This document shows positions 10,873 through 21,582 of a stretch of DNA of 64,000 nucleotides, piece by piece. Position 1 is the stretch's first letter. The number at the start of each line of letters is the position of its first letter. Under the pieces are notes generated by a model. The model did no database searches and had not been told where the DNA came from. It worked only from the letters and a program-made list of their open reading frames with translations. The stretch is taken from NCBI GenBank assembly GCA_003209585.1, contig QCQJ01000002.1:1-64000 (forward strand), given 5' to 3'. This DNA is from Prochlorococcus sp. AG-449-G23. Lineage in GTDB: Bacteria > Cyanobacteriota > Cyanobacteriia > PCC-6307 > Cyanobiaceae. The position numbers and the translations under genes were made by a program.

Positions 10873-11986
10873 GTAGTTCTAAATAGAAAATATTTTTCTT
10901 CTTAAGATTTTTTGATTTCTCATTATTATCAATCGAGTTATTTTCCAGCAATCTCAAATCTCCTCCAATTTGTTTTGCTAATTTCCTCGCCAAAAATAGT
11001 CCCACACCAGTACCGTCCTTCTTTTTAGCGGCAGATCCTCTAAAACCTTTTTCAAAAATTTTCTCGTTTTCATTTTTGGTTATTTTTTTACCATCATCAA
11101 ATATACAAAGTCCATTACTCGTAACGGCGAGTCCAATTTCAACATCTTTTTGGGCATATTTAAACGCATTTTCTAATAAATTGGCCACAATTTCAGCAAT
11201 TACAGCATATTTTGCCTTTAATGGCGAAATAGCCCAATCTGGCCAAAGACAGGGTTCAGTCCAATCTCTATTCTCTAAGTCCGCGTTAGCTTTACCCCTT
11301 TCTAATATTGGCCTCAATAAACTCTGAACAGTTATTACCTTTTTATCATCTAAATTAGGTGGTAATAATAATCTTTCCTCTCCAATTTCCATAGGGAGTT
11401 GAACAGGTGAATTTAATTGCGCAAAAGAATCCATATATTGATTAATTTGTTTTTGCTCTTTTATCATGCGTTCGACTATTTCAATAGAATCATCATCTGA
11501 ACCAAGTCTTTTTATTAGTAATTTTGCATATGTCCTTATAGCTGCCAATGGATTCCTTAATTGATGGATTATGACATTGACCTGATTTTTTAAATAATTG
11601 ATTTCTTCATTTTTATTTTGACGTTCTAATTCGATAGAGACGCATTTAGCTAAAGATACTGAAAGCGCTTTTAATCTAGAATCAAGAGATACTGGCCAAT
11701 TCCCCCCTTTCAAATCAGTCTCTACCCTAAGGACACCAAGCAGAATATCGTTTTCTTGAAGCGGGTACCATCTTCTATTAGGCGATGAAACTTTTAGTGA
11801 AGGATCATCTTCTATTGATGTAAGAAGCCTATCAATTTGTGGCCATTGACCAATCATTTCAAAAGATGCTTTAGTTCCTTGCTTAGCTGAAGCAAGATAC
11901 ATAACTAAATTAGTCACGCCCATTGAGCAACCAAAACTCTCTAGCTGTTTAATAATTAATTCTTCAAATTTTTTTGAAAGATTCAT
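10850..11986 (-). CDS. Sensor histidine kinase (possibly Hik2/CSK-like)
   Basis: H-box IIHQLRNPLAAIRTYAK; N box LLENAFKYA; GTGVGLFLARKLA. Confidence 0.85.
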   Translation of the reverse strand: MNLSKKFEELIIKQLESFGCSMGVTNLVMYLASAKQGTKASFEMIGQWPQIDRLLTSIEDDPSLKVSSPNRRWYPLQENDILLGVLRVETDLKGGNWPVSLDSRLKALSVSLAKCVSIELERQNKNEEINYLKNQVNVIIHQLRNPLAAIRTYAKLLIKRLGSDDDSIEIVERMIKEQKQINQYMDSFAQLNSPVQLPMEIGEERLLLPPNLDDKKVITVQSLLRPILERGKANADLENRDWTEPCLWPDWAISPLKAKYAVIAEIVANLLENAFKYAQKDVEIGLAVTSNGLCIFDDGKKITKNENEKIFEKGFRGSAAKKKDGTGVGLFLARKLAKQIGGDLRLLENNSIDNNEKSKNLKKKNIFYLELPIKELHA

Positions 11987-12069
11987 AATTAATGAAATTT
12001 TGGGAATTTTTTTTAAAAAAAACTTGCAAAAGGGCTTGTAAAATATGAAAAAAGTATTAAGATATATAA

Positions 12070-12211
12070 AGAGGTCTGACTTATGCCAGCCTTAAATATG
12101 AATATTTAATCATATTTTAAGCTACATCAGGGGTTGATGGGTCCTCTATGTAATTTGAAGTGAATTTACAATCACATATATAAGATTAGTAAAAATTAAT
12201 AAGACTAATCT
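12070..12211 (+). promoter_or_regulatory. Putative structured leader or sRNA upstream of DUF3155 gene
   Basis: AGAGG/CCTCT, TCTGA/TCAGG and CTTAAATATGA/TCATATTTTAAG nested stems, then perfect AGATTAGT/ACTAATCT hairpin (12183-12211) just before the RBS. Confidence 0.5.
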
Positions 12212-12238
12212 CATTAATAATTTCAGGAGTACCAATCA

Positions 12239-12607
12239 ATGTCAAAAAAAAGAAAAAGAATCAGCAGAAGAAGATTGGCTGGCCAAAGAGTAATGGCACA
12301 TGTACCTATTTATCATATCGAAACTGGCAAACATAAACCAGTTACAGCAGCAAGAAGATTCATAGCTGAAAATGGTCTCTATGCCCCTTCAGTTTTCAAT
12401 GTAAGAAGAAATGAGCACACTACCGATAGATTTTTTTGGGGTGAAAAAGGGTTATTTAGCGCCCAATATGCTGAAGAAAATCATTTTCTATTTCCATCAC
12501 TAAAAGTTGTAGTTGAAGGAATTGGTGAAGAAAAAATATTTGAGGGTCTAGAACTTACTGCAGATGATTGGGAAGAGATTGAAGAATATGAATATGCTTT
12601 TGTTTAA
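12239..12607 (+). CDS. DUF3155 conserved cyanobacterial protein
   Basis: MSKKRKRISRRRLAGQRVMAHVPIYHIETGKHKPVTAARRFI. Confidence 0.8.
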   Translation: MSKKRKRISRRRLAGQRVMAHVPIYHIETGKHKPVTAARRFIAENGLYAPSVFNVRRNEHTTDRFFWGEKGLFSAQYAEENHFLFPSLKVVVEGIGEEKIFEGLELTADDWEEIEEYEYAFV

Positions 12608-13221
12608 AAAATATTACTTATATTTGAACTTATAAAATTAATTAAATTTGGATCAATTTGATGAAATCCATCGAATTCTAATAATTCACAAAATTTAGAA
12701 GACTTACTCTTTACCTTTTCATAAATAGTCCTAGAAGCATCTATAGGCACAACGTCATCAAATAAACCATGACTAATAATAAATGACGAGAATTTCTCTC
12801 CCGGGGCCCAATTGGGGTGAGGATAACCACTACAAGCAACAATTAATCCAAAATTTAACTTAAATCCCGCATCAATTGCCATTGCCGCCCCCTGAGAGAA
12901 CCCCAACAAAATTGTTTTTCTTAGTGGAATCTGATCAGTATCAAATTTTTTTAATGTAACTAAAAGTTTATTAACTTCAACCTTAGCTCCATTCCAATCA
13001 TGTGGGTATAATCCATACCACTGTCTTCCCTGACCACTTGGGTGTAATCCAGGAGCCCTCAAAGAAATTACCTCAAAATCAAGATTTATTTTTTCAGTCA
13101 TCTCCTTTCCAAATGTTAAAAGGTCATCTGAATCAGCTCCCCAACCATGCATCAAAATAATTCTATGAGTTGCAGTTTGAGAGCTAATCGAGACAAATTC
13201 ATGATCGATAGCATATTTCAT
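12604..13221 (-). CDS. Phospholipase/carboxylesterase-like alpha/beta hydrolase
   Basis: LMHGWGADSDDLL and nucleophile elbow LGFSQGAAMA. Confidence 0.85.
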   Translation of the reverse strand: MKYAIDHEFVSISSQTATHRIILMHGWGADSDDLLTFGKEMTEKINLDFEVISLRAPGLHPSGQGRQWYGLYPHDWNGAKVEVNKLLVTLKKFDTDQIPLRKTILLGFSQGAAMAIDAGFKLNFGLIVACSGYPHPNWAPGEKFSSFIISHGLFDDVVPIDASRTIYEKVKSKSSKFCELLEFDGFHQIDPNLINFISSNISNIF

Positions 13222-13254
13222 GTTTATATTCTTAAGTAAGTAAACTTTCCCATA

Positions 13255-14808
13255 ATGTCTCCATTAGCTTTAGTAAGTGTCTCTGATAAAAAAAATATAA
13301 TCCCATTTTGTAAGGAATTGGTAGAGCAATTTAATTATAAAATTCTATCAAGTGGAGGAACTGCCAAACATCTTATAGAGGCTAAAATTCCAGTTATTAA
13401 AGTTGCTGATTTTACTAATTCTCCAGAAATTCTTGGAGGAAGAGTTAAAACTTTACATCCAAAAATACACGGGGGAATATTAGCTAAAAGAACTGATGAG
13501 GAACATAAAAAAGATATAGAAGCTAACAATCTTGAGTTAATTGACTTAGTAGTTGTAAATTTATATCCTTTCAAAAAAACTGTAGATCAGGGAGCTAAAT
13601 GGGAAGATGCTATTGAAAATATCGATATCGGAGGGCCATCTATGATTCGTTCTGCAGCTAAAAATCATAAAGATGTTTCCGTTTTAGTAGATCCTAGTCA
13701 GTATCAAAATTTTCTTGAAGAAAGTAAAAAAGGTCAATTGAAAGACTCATATAAAGCAAAATTAGCCCTTGAAGCTTTTCAACATACTGCAGACTATGAC
13801 ACTGCAATATCTAATTGGATAAGAAAAGAAAGAGATTTACAATCTTCTAAATATATTGAATCTTATCCACTAATCAAAACCTTAAGATATGGGGAGAATC
13901 CACATCAAAAAGCTTTCTGGTATGGTTTAAGTAACATTGGATGGAACTCAGCAGAACAATTACAAGGAAAAGACTTAAGTTATAACAATCTATTAGATCT
14001 AGAGTCGGCACTTTCAACAGTTTTAGAATTTGGCTACACAGAAAAAGATGACCTTACAACCGGCATGTTTGCCTCTGTTATTTTAAAACACAATAATCCC
14101 TGTGGTGCCTCTATAAGTAATTCAGCTTCTAAAGCATTTTTGAATGCTTTAGGATGCGACTCCGTTAGTGCATTTGGAGGAATAGTTGCTTTTAATTCAA
14201 ATGTTGATAGTGAGACTGCAATTCACCTCAAAGATATTTTCTTAGAGTGTGTCGTCGCTCCATCTTTTGATGAGGAAGCTTTAGAAATTTTAAAAGTTAA
14301 AAAGAATTTAAGAATTTTAAAGTTTTCAAAAGATCAACTTCCAAAAAAGAATCAAACTTCTACTAAATCAATAATGGGTGGATTACTAGTTCAAGATACT
14401 GACGATAGTGAAGAAAAAACTGAAAATTGGATTTCAGTAACTAATAAAAATCCGAGTAATCAAATTAACTTAGATCTAAATTTTGCATGGAAAATTTGTA
14501 AACACGTGAAATCTAATGCCATTGTTATTGCAAAAGACCAAAAAACTATTGGTATTGGAGCTGGACAAATGAATAGAGTTGGATCAGCAAAAATTGCATT
14601 AAAAGCAGCTGGAAGGTTATGTTCTGATGCTGTCTTGGCCAGCGATGGGTTTTTCCCATTTGCAGATACTGTAGAACTAGCAAATGAATATGGAATAAAA
14701 GCTATTATTCAACCTGGAGGAAGTGTAAGAGACCAAGAAAGTATTGATATGTGTAATTCAAAAGGAATCTCAATGGTATTTACCCAACAAAGGCACTTTT
14801 TACATTAA
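13255..14808 (+). CDS. purH: Bifunctional AICAR transformylase/IMP cyclohydrolase
   Basis: GGRVKTLHPKIHGGIL; LRYGENPHQ; KHNNPCGAS. Confidence 0.96.
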   Translation: MSPLALVSVSDKKNIIPFCKELVEQFNYKILSSGGTAKHLIEAKIPVIKVADFTNSPEILGGRVKTLHPKIHGGILAKRTDEEHKKDIEANNLELIDLVVVNLYPFKKTVDQGAKWEDAIENIDIGGPSMIRSAAKNHKDVSVLVDPSQYQNFLEESKKGQLKDSYKAKLALEAFQHTADYDTAISNWIRKERDLQSSKYIESYPLIKTLRYGENPHQKAFWYGLSNIGWNSAEQLQGKDLSYNNLLDLESALSTVLEFGYTEKDDLTTGMFASVILKHNNPCGASISNSASKAFLNALGCDSVSAFGGIVAFNSNVDSETAIHLKDIFLECVVAPSFDEEALEILKVKKNLRILKFSKDQLPKKNQTSTKSIMGGLLVQDTDDSEEKTENWISVTNKNPSNQINLDLNFAWKICKHVKSNAIVIAKDQKTIGIGAGQMNRVGSAKIALKAAGRLCSDAVLASDGFFPFADTVELANEYGIKAIIQPGGSVRDQESIDMCNSKGISMVFTQQRHFLH

Positions 14809-14809
14809 A

Positions 14810-15370
14810 TTATGTTGATTTTGGATAATATGTAATCTTGTTAGTTTTTCTGAATAAAGATAGCCTGCCTGGACCTGCACATAAAAAGTAGAGAGAAATA
14901 GCCCCATATATAAAAGACAATTCGAAAGCATAATTATGACCTTCAACCACTGCCAGAGGGAAACCTTCTAGTCCAGTATCCAGAAGATGAAAATAAACAG
15001 CAAATGCCATGGTAGAGAATAATCCAAGAGAAGAAAGCCGCGCAAAAATCCCTGTAGCCAATCCTAAAGGGCATACTAATTGAGTGATCGCTGCTCCAAA
15101 TGTCCAAATAACAGGATCACCTGGCAAAAATGGAAAGTATTTGCCAACTACAAATTCAGCAAAACCTTGTGGATCCTGAAGTTTCTCTAGCCCATGATGA
15201 ATCATCAATGCACAAAAACCAATTCTTAAAACAAAAATTGATAGTTCTCCAAGGATATTTACTTCTGAACCTGAAGATGAATTAGCAACCACAACTTCAA
15301 CTTTTTGAGGGGCTTTAGTTCTATTCATACTTGCTGTTTGAATTCGATCAGTTTGCGCTTTGTCTTCCAT
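14810..15370 (-). CDS. DoxX family membrane protein
   Basis: LRIGFCALMIHHGLEKLQDPQGFAEF; four hydrophobic segments. Confidence 0.8.
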   Translation of the reverse strand: MEDKAQTDRIQTASMNRTKAPQKVEVVVANSSSGSEVNILGELSIFVLRIGFCALMIHHGLEKLQDPQGFAEFVVGKYFPFLPGDPVIWTFGAAITQLVCPLGLATGIFARLSSLGLFSTMAFAVYFHLLDTGLEGFPLAVVEGHNYAFELSFIYGAISLYFLCAGPGRLSLFRKTNKITYYPKST

Positions 15371-15473
15371 ACTTCATTAATTTTTCATTATTCTAGTTAA
15401 TAAAGTAGATCTTTTGGAATTATTTGACTAAAAATTTAAAAAAACTAAGCAAAGTTATTACTGAAATAAAAAT

Positions 15474-16670
15474 TTAAGAAGCAATAACAATTAACTTTTC
15501 AATAACATCTGCAACAACCTTATCAGGTGTGGATGCACCTGAGGTAATTCCAACTTTAATATTCCCGTTAGGTAAAAAATTATTTTTAAGTTCTAAATCT
15601 GATCCCAATGGTTTATGTAGTATTGAGTTATCTTCAACTGATATCCTGTCTGGGGTATCTATGTGAAAAGAAGAAATATTTTTAGTAATTGCTATTTCTT
15701 GTAGATGAGTAGTATTGGACGAATTAAAGCCTCCTATAACAACAAGAATATCAAGGTCTTCATCAACTAAAGAGAACATTGCATCTTGTCTTTCTTCAGT
15801 TGCATCACAAATAGTATTAAAAGCTAAAAAGTGACTATTTAAGTTTTCTGGTCCAAATTTTTTTAACATCGTTCTTTCAAAAACTTTTCCAATTTCTTCG
15901 GTCTCGCTTTTAAGCATAGTTGTCTGATTTGCAACTCCCACTCTATCTAAATCTTTATCAGGATCAAATCCATTAGAAAAAGCTTTAGAAAATTTATTCA
16001 TAAACTCATTTCTATTCCCTCTACCAAGAATATATTCAGATACATAATTAGCTTCATCTAAATCAAGTACAACCAAATACTTTCCTGCAAATGAGCTAGT
16101 AGCAAGAGTTTCTTCATGCTTAAACTTTCCATGAATTATGGACGTGAAAATATGTTTCTTATGCTTCTCTACAGTATGCCAAACCTTTGAAACCCAAGGA
16201 CAAGTTGTATCTATGATATGACATCCTTTCTCATGAAGAAGTTTCATTTCTTGAACGGTAGCTCCAAAAGCAGGCAATATAACAACATCACCATTAGAAA
16301 CTAACGAAAAATCTTTAATTCCATTTCTAGCTGAAATGAACTTTACATCCATTTTTCTTAAATGATCATTAACGGAAGGATTATGAATTATTTCGTTTGT
16401 TATCCAAATATTCTCATTAGGGTAGTGTCTTCTAGTCTCGTAAGCCATTGCCACAGCTCTTTCAACACCCCAACAAAAACCGAAGGCTTGAGCTAACTTT
16501 ATATTCAATCTACCCTTAGTATAACTAAACCCATTATCTCTAATAGAAGTTATCAAATCACTTTGGTAAGCGTCTTCTAACGCTTTAGCTCTTTTTGTTG
16601 GAGAATCGAAACCTCTTCTATTGTATCTATCAGAGTGATGAAGCGATCTTCTAAAAGCTTGAGTATCCAT
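15474..16670 (-). CDS. ispH: 4-hydroxy-3-methylbut-2-enyl diphosphate reductase
   Basis: [33 protein letters not shown]. Confidence 0.95.
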   Translation of the reverse strand: MDTQAFRRSLHHSDRYNRRGFDSPTKRAKALEDAYQSDLITSIRDNGFSYTKGRLNIKLAQAFGFCWGVERAVAMAYETRRHYPNENIWITNEIIHNPSVNDHLRKMDVKFISARNGIKDFSLVSNGDVVILPAFGATVQEMKLLHEKGCHIIDTTCPWVSKVWHTVEKHKKHIFTSIIHGKFKHEETLATSSFAGKYLVVLDLDEANYVSEYILGRGNRNEFMNKFSKAFSNGFDPDKDLDRVGVANQTTMLKSETEEIGKVFERTMLKKFGPENLNSHFLAFNTICDATEERQDAMFSLVDEDLDILVVIGGFNSSNTTHLQEIAITKNISSFHIDTPDRISVEDNSILHKPLGSDLELKNNFLPNGNIKVGITSGASTPDKVVADVIEKLIVIAS

Positions 16671-16705
16671 TTTTTGATATTACAACATTTTAAATAATTT
16701 TTCGT

Positions 16706-16739
16706 AAAAAAAAAGAAACCTGACATATGTCAGGTTTCT
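16706..16739 (-). terminator. Rho-independent terminator of amt1
   Basis: Perfect palindrome GAAACCTGACATATGTCAGGTTTC followed on the minus strand by a T9 tract. Confidence 0.85.
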
Positions 16740-16759
16740 AAATTTAACTTTAAGTTAGA

Positions 16760-18220
16760 TTATTTAGCAGATGCAAAGTCTGGATATGCTTCCATTCCAT
16801 GCTCTCCAATATCTAAGCCCTGAGTCTCTTCCTCTTCAGATACTCGGATTCCACCGAATAAGCCTCCAATTATAGACCAAGTAATCCAACAAGTAACTAG
16901 TGTCCAAATAGCATAAGCTGCGGCACCAAGAGCTTGAACTAGAAGAAGGGTAATACCTCCACCATTGAACAATCCCATACCTGCGCCATCACCTTGAACA
17001 GCAGTACCCCAAAGACCGATAACTAGAGTACCCCATACACCGCAAACTCCGTGAACAGAGAATGCACCTACAGGATCATCTATCTCAGCGGCATCAAGAG
17101 CTGCGACAGAGAATACAACGATAATTCCGCCAACTAGTCCTGCGAACCAGGCTCCAGCTAGAGTCATATCACCACAACCAGCAGTGATACTAACTAAACC
17201 AGCAAGGATTCCGTTTATTATCATTGTAAGATCAGGCTTACCAGAGGTTAATGTTGAAACAATAGTTGCTCCAATAGCACCAGCTGCTGCTGCCAAAGTA
17301 GTTGTTACAGCAACATATGGAACCCATTGGTCCATAGCAAGTTGAGAACCGGGGTTAAATCCATACCAACCTATCCATAGAACTAATGCACCCAAAGTAG
17401 CTATAGCCATATTGTGTCCTGGCATAGCTTGGGGTTTTCCATCAGAGTATTTGCCAATTCTTGGTCCAAGAAGCATAGCTCCTACAAGACCAGCCCATGC
17501 TCCAACTGAGTGAACAATTGAAGAACCAGCGAAGTCAACAAAACCTAAAGAATCAAGCCAACCACCATTCCATTTCCAGCTACCAGCAATTGGATATATA
17601 AATGCAGTTAATACAATAGCAAAAACAACAAATTCTCCAAATTTAACTCTTTCAGCAACAAGACCGGAAACGATAGTTGCCGCGGTTCCTGCGAATGCAG
17701 ACTGGAACAAGAAATCAACAGTTGGTACTAATCCAGCATCAGTTACCATGTCTGCAGTAACTGTTGGATCAAAAAATAGGCCTCCAAAATACAGCCATCC
17801 GTCAGCAACACTACCTCCGTACATTAATGAATAGCCAATAAACCAGTAAGAGGTTACAGCTAGAGCAAATACGAATAGGTTTTTAGCAAGGATGTTTACT
17901 GCGTTCTTAGAACGGCACATACCTGCTTCAACCATAGCGAAACCAGCGTTCATAAAGATCACTAGGATAGTAGCGATCAAAAGCCATAAATTGTTAGCAA
18001 GAAAAGCTGCATTCAACTCAGGTAAATCAGCTGCGTGAGCTGAAAGATTAAAAATACCTAAACCAAACAAAGCTAAAGGAACAGTTGCAAGCCACAACAT
18101 AGAGCGGTTTGAACTAAATCCTCGAATACTCCTCAAAAGGAGCATAGGCCCATTAACAAGACTTGCATCTTGTAATTTGGACCTAGAGCGCCTTTGAGGC
18201 GTTTGCAAAGCAGTGGTCAT
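16760..18220 (-). CDS. amt1: Ammonium transporter
   Basis: Amt family: MNAGFAMVEAGMCRSKNAVNILAKN; GWYGFNPGS. Confidence 0.95.
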   Translation of the reverse strand: MTTALQTPQRRSRSKLQDASLVNGPMLLLRSIRGFSSNRSMLWLATVPLALFGLGIFNLSAHAADLPELNAAFLANNLWLLIATILVIFMNAGFAMVEAGMCRSKNAVNILAKNLFVFALAVTSYWFIGYSLMYGGSVADGWLYFGGLFFDPTVTADMVTDAGLVPTVDFLFQSAFAGTAATIVSGLVAERVKFGEFVVFAIVLTAFIYPIAGSWKWNGGWLDSLGFVDFAGSSIVHSVGAWAGLVGAMLLGPRIGKYSDGKPQAMPGHNMAIATLGALVLWIGWYGFNPGSQLAMDQWVPYVAVTTTLAAAAGAIGATIVSTLTSGKPDLTMIINGILAGLVSITAGCGDMTLAGAWFAGLVGGIIVVFSVAALDAAEIDDPVGAFSVHGVCGVWGTLVIGLWGTAVQGDGAGMGLFNGGGITLLLVQALGAAAYAIWTLVTCWITWSIIGGLFGGIRVSEEEETQGLDIGEHGMEAYPDFASAK

Positions 18221-18303
18221 AAAAAAAAATTAGATCTGCAAAAAAACAGTTTGTGCTGTTTCCTTTCACATTTAATTTTGCTCAAAAAACTTATTAGTGT
18301 CTA

Positions 18304-18317
18304 GTAGTCGTTGTTAC
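18304..18317 (-). promoter_or_regulatory. Candidate NtcA box upstream of amt1
   Basis: GTAGTCGTTGTTAC = GTA-N8-TAC; AT-rich -10-like TTAAAT about 28 nt further toward amt1. Confidence 0.7.
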
Positions 18318-18397
18318 CAATTTAATAGTTGCATGCCAAAAATATATTTGTTAAATTTAAAAAACTATTTTTTTTTAGTTTCAAAATATCAATCTTT

Positions 18398-19141
18398 TTA
18401 TTTTTTTAAAGGTTTAATTCCATTCCATGTTACTCGGTCTTTATGAAATTCAAAGGAACATGGGATTGTTATCATTCCAGCATTGAAAGATTCTCTAAAA
18501 AGCTTGCCGTATAAGGGATCTGCCTCATCTCCAGAAGTAAAGAATTCAGCATCTTTTCTGGTTATACAAGGCACTAAAACACTTTTACTTTCAGGAATCA
18601 GTTCTTTTAATTCTATTAAGTGTTTTTGCCCTCTTTTCGTTACTGTATCTGGGAATAGAGCAATATTTTTTTTAATCCAGGTTGTGTTTTTAACTTCTAT
18701 GTAAATACTTCGTTTATCAGGATTTGAAGATTTAGGAGTTAAAAAAAAGTCAATTCTGCTTTTTTTATCTTTTCCATATAGAACTTCTGATTTAATTGAC
18801 TCTATTTCTCCAATTATTTCTTTTAGCAAGTTTTTCTCAATAACCTTTTTGATCAACTTATTTGCAAATAAAGTATTAATTCCTACCCAAACCTCCTCAT
18901 TTTTTGCATTTAAAACGCATATCTGTTCCCAGGTAAAAGGTAGTTTTCTTTTTGGAGAATTAGAAACACTTAATCTTACTTTTGCTCCCTCGCTCAAAAG
19001 TCCCTTCATTGGACCAGTATTAGCACAATGTGCAGTTACTACCTTTCCATTCTCTAATTTAATATCAGCTAAAAACCGTTTATACCTCTTAATTAAAAAC
19101 CCTTCAATTAATGGATCAAATTCAATTATCCGATCATTCAT
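18398..19141 (-). CDS. sfsA: SfsA family DNA/RNA nuclease-like protein
   Basis: [31 protein letters not shown]. Confidence 0.92.
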   Translation of the reverse strand: MNDRIIEFDPLIEGFLIKRYKRFLADIKLENGKVVTAHCANTGPMKGLLSEGAKVRLSVSNSPKRKLPFTWEQICVLNAKNEEVWVGINTLFANKLIKKVIEKNLLKEIIGEIESIKSEVLYGKDKKSRIDFFLTPKSSNPDKRSIYIEVKNTTWIKKNIALFPDTVTKRGQKHLIELKELIPESKSVLVPCITRKDAEFFTSGDEADPLYGKLFRESFNAGMITIPCSFEFHKDRVTWNGIKPLKK

Positions 19142-19209
19142 AAATGTCGTTAGTAAAAAATCAAATATAATTGAAACTTAATCTTATTGAAAATTTTAGA
19201 TAAAGCCAA

Positions 19210-20793
19210 ATGCATTCATTTTTAAAAAATAATGTTTTTTCAATTTCATTTGGTACCAGTCTCAGTAAATTAGCTGGATGTTTAAGGCAAATATTCATAG
19301 CTGCTGCTTTTGGGATTGGGGTAACATACGACGCATTTAATTATGCCTATATAATTCCAGGTTTTGTGCTAATAATCATTGGAGGGATTAATGGTCCATT
19401 ACACAATGCAGTAGTTGCAGTTCTAACTCCCCTTAACAAAAAAAATGGTGGCATTGTTTTAACTCAAGTAAGCATAAAAATTTCAATATTATTAAGCGGT
19501 TTAGCTATATTAATTTTCTTTAATTCCGATTTATTAATTGAATTATTAGCCCCCAATTTAAGTAACGAAGCTAAATCTATTGCCACTCACCAATTAAAAA
19601 TACTTACAGCTTGTATACCTTTATCAGGTTTCATAGGTTTAAGCTTTGGAGCCTTAAATTCTCGAAAAAAATTCTTTTTATCAAGTATAAGCCCAGCCAT
19701 AACAAGCGTAACTACTATATTTTTTATTTTATTTAGTTGGATTTTCAGACAAGGAGATACATCTTCAAATTTCCTTTCTTACACGGGATTATTGGCTATT
19801 GCAACTTTGACAGGAACTTTAATTCAGTTTGTTATTCAAATTTGGGAAATAAATAAAATCGGTCTTTTGAGATTAAATTCAAGCATCCAATTATTTCTAG
19901 ATGAAGAGAGGAGGATTTTTAAACTAATTATTCCTGCATCTATCTCATCAGGTCTAAATCAAATCAATGTTTTTATTGATATGTTTTTCGCCTCAAGTTT
20001 TCAAGGAGCAGCATCGGGACTGGCTTACGGAAACTTTCTTATACAAGCGCCATTAGGAATATTATCAAACTCTTTAATTCTGCCATTACTTCCAAAATTT
20101 TCTAGATTGAGAAGTATTAGAGACAATAGAGGATTTCAAAGGAACTTAATCTCCGCAATAGAATACAGTTTCTTGACAACTATTTTTTTAACAGGATTTT
20201 TCGTAACTTTCAACAATCAAATTATTCAGTTGTTTTTTCAAAGAGGAGCTTTTGATTATTCAGCGACTTTAAAAGTGAAGAATATTTTAACTGCTTATGC
20301 CGTTGGCATACCTTTTTATCTTTATAGAGATTTGCTAGTAAGAACTTACTACTCAATAGAAAAAGCCAATTTCCCATTTAAGTTGTCATTTGCAGGGATA
20401 ATGTTAAACATTTTTTTTGATTGGTTATTAATTGGTGCACCAATTAATAATTTTGGGAATCTTTCGCCATATAGTTTTGGGGTTGTTGGAATAATTTTAT
20501 CTTCAATAATAGTTAACTTTATAATTTGTATTTTGCTTTCTCTAAATCTACGAAATGAAGATATAAATTTGCCTAATTGGGATTTATTTAAAAAAATTAT
20601 CCTAATGTCATTAGCATCATTTATTGATAGCAGAATTTGTTTTACTATTCTCAAAAATACGAATAATTTTAATCCAAATTTCAGAGAATTTTTTTTATTA
20701 ATATTTGGATCTCTAACTTTTTTTGTAGTTTATTTTTTACTTACAAAATTTCTGAAAGTAAATAAATTTAAAATTTATCAAAACAGAATTTAG
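19210..20793 (+). CDS. murJ: Lipid II flippase MurJ/MviN
   Basis: Polytopic MVF family; LLPKFSRL; FFQRGAFD. Confidence 0.88.
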   Translation: MHSFLKNNVFSISFGTSLSKLAGCLRQIFIAAAFGIGVTYDAFNYAYIIPGFVLIIIGGINGPLHNAVVAVLTPLNKKNGGIVLTQVSIKISILLSGLAILIFFNSDLLIELLAPNLSNEAKSIATHQLKILTACIPLSGFIGLSFGALNSRKKFFLSSISPAITSVTTIFFILFSWIFRQGDTSSNFLSYTGLLAIATLTGTLIQFVIQIWEINKIGLLRLNSSIQLFLDEERRIFKLIIPASISSGLNQINVFIDMFFASSFQGAASGLAYGNFLIQAPLGILSNSLILPLLPKFSRLRSIRDNRGFQRNLISAIEYSFLTTIFLTGFFVTFNNQIIQLFFQRGAFDYSATLKVKNILTAYAVGIPFYLYRDLLVRTYYSIEKANFPFKLSFAGIMLNIFFDWLLIGAPINNFGNLSPYSFGVVGIILSSIIVNFIICILLSLNLRNEDINLPNWDLFKKIILMSLASFIDSRICFTILKNTNNFNPNFREFFLLIFGSLTFFVVYFLLTKFLKVNKFKIYQNRI

Positions 20794-20796
20794 AAA

Positions 20797-21081
20797 TCAA
20801 AAAAAACTCTCCAAAATCTCCTCTAAATCAAGAATTTGAGAGGAAGTGATTAAGTCAATAAGTGGAATACTTTTAAATCCATCCCCTACTTTTATATTTA
20901 TTGCTTTCAAACTTATTTTTGCAGCCTCTAATGGGCCTTGATCTTTATTAGCTATACATTCAATAGCAAGATTTCTAGCTAGGCCAGCATCTCCAAGATA
21001 TAACTTCCATTTTTCTATTTTTATAAAAACCTTATCTGAAATAGTATTCTCTAAATCACTGATTGATATCTGAGAGTCCAT
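20797..21081 (-). CDS. Conserved cyanobacterial protein (DUF3181-like)
   Basis: IEKWKLYLGDAGLARNLAIEC; intact ORF in a tight gene context. Confidence 0.65.
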   Translation of the reverse strand: MDSQISISDLENTISDKVFIKIEKWKLYLGDAGLARNLAIECIANKDQGPLEAAKISLKAINIKVGDGFKSIPLIDLITSSQILDLEEILESFF

Positions 21082-21093
21082 AAAAAAATTGAT

Positions 21094-21375
21094 TTAAGTT
21101 GACTGTTTTGAAGTATCTTTAGGTTTTTTTATAATTACAAAGAGTAGATGGGAGGCTAAAAGAATTGACCATAAAATTGCAAAATTATTAAAAAAAGCAA
21201 TTTCATATTTAATTTCTTTTAAAAGCCAAGTGCCACTTACAATCGCAGTAAATATCATGCAATGAATCACAAAATTTACTATTCGAGAAAAATGTTTGTA
21301 GATGGGATCTTCTAAATCACCATTTCCGTACCATTTTATAGGCATATCAATAATAATATTGTTAATAAAGGACAT
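21094..21375 (-). CDS. Small membrane protein, hypothetical
   Basis: 93-aa ORF with two hydrophobic helices, co-directional with neighbour. Confidence 0.65.
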   Translation of the reverse strand: MSFINNIIIDMPIKWYGNGDLEDPIYKHFSRIVNFVIHCMIFTAIVSGTWLLKEIKYEIAFFNNFAILWSILLASHLLFVIIKKPKDTSKQST

Positions 21376-21431
21376 TTTACCCGAAATCTAGTTGACTAAG
21401 AGACCCTGAAACAGAGATATTACATAAATAT

Positions 21432-21505
21432 GCGCCTGTAGCTCAGTGGATTAGAGCACCTGACTACGGATCAGGGTGTCGGGAGTTCGAATCTCTCCAG
21501 GCGCG
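21432..21505 (+). tRNA. tRNA-Arg (anticodon ACG)
   Basis: Acceptor GCGCCTG/CAGGCGC; anticodon arm CCTGA-CTACGGA-TCAGG; GGAGTTCGAATCTCTCC T arm. Confidence 0.95.
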
Positions 21506-21582
21506 TTTAAAATTATGAAATATTCTTTTTATATTTTTCTAAAAAATATCGTCTATATTGTGAATATTACTTATCAAATTCA

